From positions 361,001 to 425,000 of the forward strand of contig NZ_JABJVX010000002.1 in the NCBI RefSeq assembly GCF_013155465.1: 64,000 bases of DNA, written 5' to 3'. The stretch comes from Alterinioella nitratireducens (GTDB lineage: Bacteria; Pseudomonadota; Alphaproteobacteria; Rhodobacterales; Rhodobacteraceae). Positions 62,210 through 64,000 of this stretch are shown in pieces. The position numbers were made by a program, and so were the translations under genes. Under the pieces are notes generated by a model. That model was not told the DNA's origin. It ran no database searches and saw only the letters and a program-made list of their open reading frames with translations. Numbering within the stretch: position 1 is the first letter of the stretch; every line of letters begins with the position of its first letter.

Positions 62210-62238
62210 AACGCCCCCGATGATCTCGGGGGCGTTTT
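62210..62238 (+). terminator. Intrinsic terminator of clpB
   Basis: AACGCCCCCGA (62210-62220) pairs perfectly with TCGGGGGCGTT (62226-62236), and the run TTTT (62235-62238) begins in the last stem bases. It starts 7 bp after the clpB stop codon. Confidence 0.92.
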
Positions 62239-62407
62239 GCTATCTGCCGGGCGGCGGAACCCCGATCAGGGTTTGTATGACCCCGTTCATGGAGCAGCAT
62301 CATCGGGATGTCGGTGGGCCGGGCTGATCGTGCTTCGCGATGGCCGATTGCGCGATGCGCCGCCAGCGGGCAAGCTGGCCGGGCACCGCGAGGGGGGACG
62401 CAGGCCG

Positions 62408-63898
62408 ATGATGAACGCATTTCTGGAGATTCTGGCGCAGGCTTTCGTCTTCATCCTCGGGCTGGTCGCGCTGATCATCGTGGTGCTGGCGATCATCGAC
62501 CGGGTGCAGACGGGCGACGCGATCCGGCGCAACTACCCCGTCATCGGGCGGTTCCGGCACATCTTTACCGCGCTGGGCGAGTTCTTCCGGCAGTATTTCT
62601 TCGCCATGGACCGCGAGGAATTGCCCTTCAACCGGGCGCAGCGCGACTGGGTCAAGCATACCGCCGATGGCGGGTCGAACACGCTGGCCTTCGGCTCCAC
62701 CCGCAACCTGGAGATCCCCGGCACGCCGATCTTCGTCAATTCGCCCTTCCCGCCGCTGGACGATCAATATGCCTCGACCGAGCCGATGGAGATCGGCCCC
62801 TATGCGCGCCACCCTTACATGGCCCCGTCCTTCTTCAACATCTCGGGCATGAGCTATGGCGCGATTTCCAAGCCTGCCGTGCGCGCCCTGAGCCGGGGGG
62901 CGAAGGCGGCCAATATCTGGCTGAACACCGGCGAGGGGGCGCTGTCGCCGTTCCACCTCGAGGGCGGCTGCGACATCGTCTTTCAGATCGGCACCGCGAA
63001 ATACGGCGTGCGCAACCCTGACGGCACGCTGAACGACGACCGGCTGCGCAAGATCGCGGCGCATGTAACCGTGCGCATGTTCGAGATCAAGCTGGCGCAG
63101 GGCGCGAAACCCGGCAAGGGCGGCATCCTGCCCGGCGAGAAGGTCAATGCCGAGATCGCCGAGATCCGCGGCATCCCGATCGGCCAGGACAGCCTGTCGC
63201 CCAACCGCCACCCCGAGATCGAGACCCACGCCGACCTCTTGGACATGATCGCCCATATCCGCGAGGTCACCGGCAAGCCCGTCGGCATCAAGACCGTCGC
63301 GGGCGGGCGCGAACCGTTCGAGGAACTCTTTGCCCTGATCAACGAGCGCGGCCCCGAAAGCGCGCCGGACTTCATCACGCTGGATGGCGGCGAGGGCGGC
63401 ACCGGGGCGTCACCCATGCCGCTGATGGATCTTGTCGGCATGTCGATCCGGGAGAGCCTCTTGATGGTGTCGGACCTGCGCGACACCGCCGGATTGAAGG
63501 ATCGTATCCGGCTGGTGGCCTCCGGCAAGCTGATGAATCCCGGCGATGTGGCCTGGGCGCTGGCGGCGGGCGCGGATTTCGTGACTTCGGCGCGCGGCTT
63601 CATGTTCGCGCTGGGCTGCATCCAGGCGCTGAAATGCAACAAGAACACCTGCCCCACCGGCATCACCACGCATGATGCGCGATTGCAAAAGGGGCTGGTG
63701 GTGGAACGCAAGGAGACCCGCGTCACCCTCTATGCCAAGGGCATCATCAAGGAGGTGGAGACCATCGCCCATTCGGTGGGCGTGACCGAGCCGCGCCTCT
63801 TGCGCCGCCGCCATGTGCGTCTTGTGCAGCCCGACGGGTCGTCGACCCCCATGCATATCGTCTTTCCGCGCAGTAACGCCGATTCAACAATGCCGTGA
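62408..63898 (+). CDS. FMN-binding glutamate synthase-like (GltB domain) membrane-anchored protein
   Basis: The 496-residue protein has one N-terminal helix (AFVFILGLVALIIVVLAII) and then the glutamate-synthase FMN barrel. Visible blocks are FFNISGMSYGAISKPAVRAL, PGKGGILPGEKVN, the flavin site TLDGGEGGTGASPMP, and the Fe-S-like cysteine segment LKCNKNTCPTG. The glutaminase domain of true GltB is absent, so ammonia or another donor would be needed, or the reaction differs. Proteins of this type are widespread and not well characterised. Two ATGs in a row (62408, 62411) follow GAGGGGGGA, and the first was taken. Confidence 0.88.
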   Translation: MMNAFLEILAQAFVFILGLVALIIVVLAIIDRVQTGDAIRRNYPVIGRFRHIFTALGEFFRQYFFAMDREELPFNRAQRDWVKHTADGGSNTLAFGSTRNLEIPGTPIFVNSPFPPLDDQYASTEPMEIGPYARHPYMAPSFFNISGMSYGAISKPAVRALSRGAKAANIWLNTGEGALSPFHLEGGCDIVFQIGTAKYGVRNPDGTLNDDRLRKIAAHVTVRMFEIKLAQGAKPGKGGILPGEKVNAEIAEIRGIPIGQDSLSPNRHPEIETHADLLDMIAHIREVTGKPVGIKTVAGGREPFEELFALINERGPESAPDFITLDGGEGGTGASPMPLMDLVGMSIRESLLMVSDLRDTAGLKDRIRLVASGKLMNPGDVAWALAAGADFVTSARGFMFALGCIQALKCNKNTCPTGITTHDARLQKGLVVERKETRVTLYAKGIIKEVETIAHSVGVTEPRLLRRRHVRLVQPDGSSTPMHIVFPRSNADSTMP

Positions 63899-63968
63899 GG
63901 GGACGTGCTTTGCCTTTGCGAACACCCATGTCTTTGGCAGGGTGCCCGCAACGCAAAGGAGAAATGCC

Positions 63969-64000
63969 ATGGCTTATCGTTACCGCTCGCCGCTGACGCG
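63969..64000 (+). CDS. Start of a gene cut by the right edge
   Basis: AAGGAG lies seven bases before an ATG at 63969, and the frame MAYRYRSPLT stays open to the end of the window. Too little is visible to name it. Confidence 0.55.
   Translation, partial: MAYRYRSPLT

Overview
The window is about 65% GC and tightly packed with genes. It reads as chromosome of an alphaproteobacterium of the Rhodobacteraceae (Roseobacter/Rhodobacter type). Supporting signs are a zinc-finger DNA polymerase IV, a low-cysteine 41-residue bL36, PhoX and DUF475 proteins, many oligopeptide and branched-chain type ABC transporters, and short dispersed motifs typical of that family. There are about 56 protein genes, one tRNA-Val(GAC), one decayed toxin-antitoxin pair and several regulatory or RNA elements. 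No rRNA, CRISPR array, insertion sequence or prophage was seen.

Layout. 1-6.1 kb: a truncated lytic transglycosylase, then a minus-strand SulP transporter / universal stress protein / ornithine cyclodeaminase-like operon and an MFS transporter. 6.3-11.9 kb: a ferric-iron type binding protein, and a TetR / two-domain iron permease operon facing a ProC-like reductase across two tandem operator palindromes. 12-20.5 kb: PhoX, LysE, a decayed ccdAB locus, 1-Cys peroxiredoxin, aldehyde dehydrogenase, a kinase-like protein, RluA and small proteins. 20.5-34.3 kb: a catabolic island with two enolase-superfamily enzymes, a complete oligopeptide-type ABC transporter, an IclR regulator, an alpha/beta hydrolase lacking its nucleophile, a DUF6282 protein, a saccharopine dehydrogenase-like enzyme and a histidine phosphatase. 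Palindromes of one consensus lie before both the transporter and the second enolase enzyme, so the island is probably one IclR regulon.

34.4-41.8 kb: an unpartnered formate dehydrogenase alpha subunit, a carbamoyl-amino-acid hydrolase-like enzyme, and a response regulator / hybrid kinase pair. 42-51.4 kb: the divergent operon ligase-LivG-(inserted gene)-LivH-small membrane protein-LivM-binding protein-LivF-PaaK-like protein. This looks like uptake of an organic acid coupled to CoA activation under two-component control. 51.4-64 kb: an exported repeat protein with peptidoglycan-binding domains, bL36, tRNA-Val, N-formylglutamate amidohydrolase, Pol IV, an SPFH/NfeD pair, PyrF, a cluster of C-rich-loop hairpins resembling anti-Shine-Dalgarno (Cuckoo/CcsR-type) small RNAs, ClpB with a textbook sigma-32 promoter, and a GltB-like FMN protein.

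The best candidates for something little described are the triple hairpin cluster at 58.6 kb, the IclR operator set tying the catabolic island together, the repeat/pseudo-caspase surface protein, and the PaaK-like protein whose ATP-loop signature is missing.
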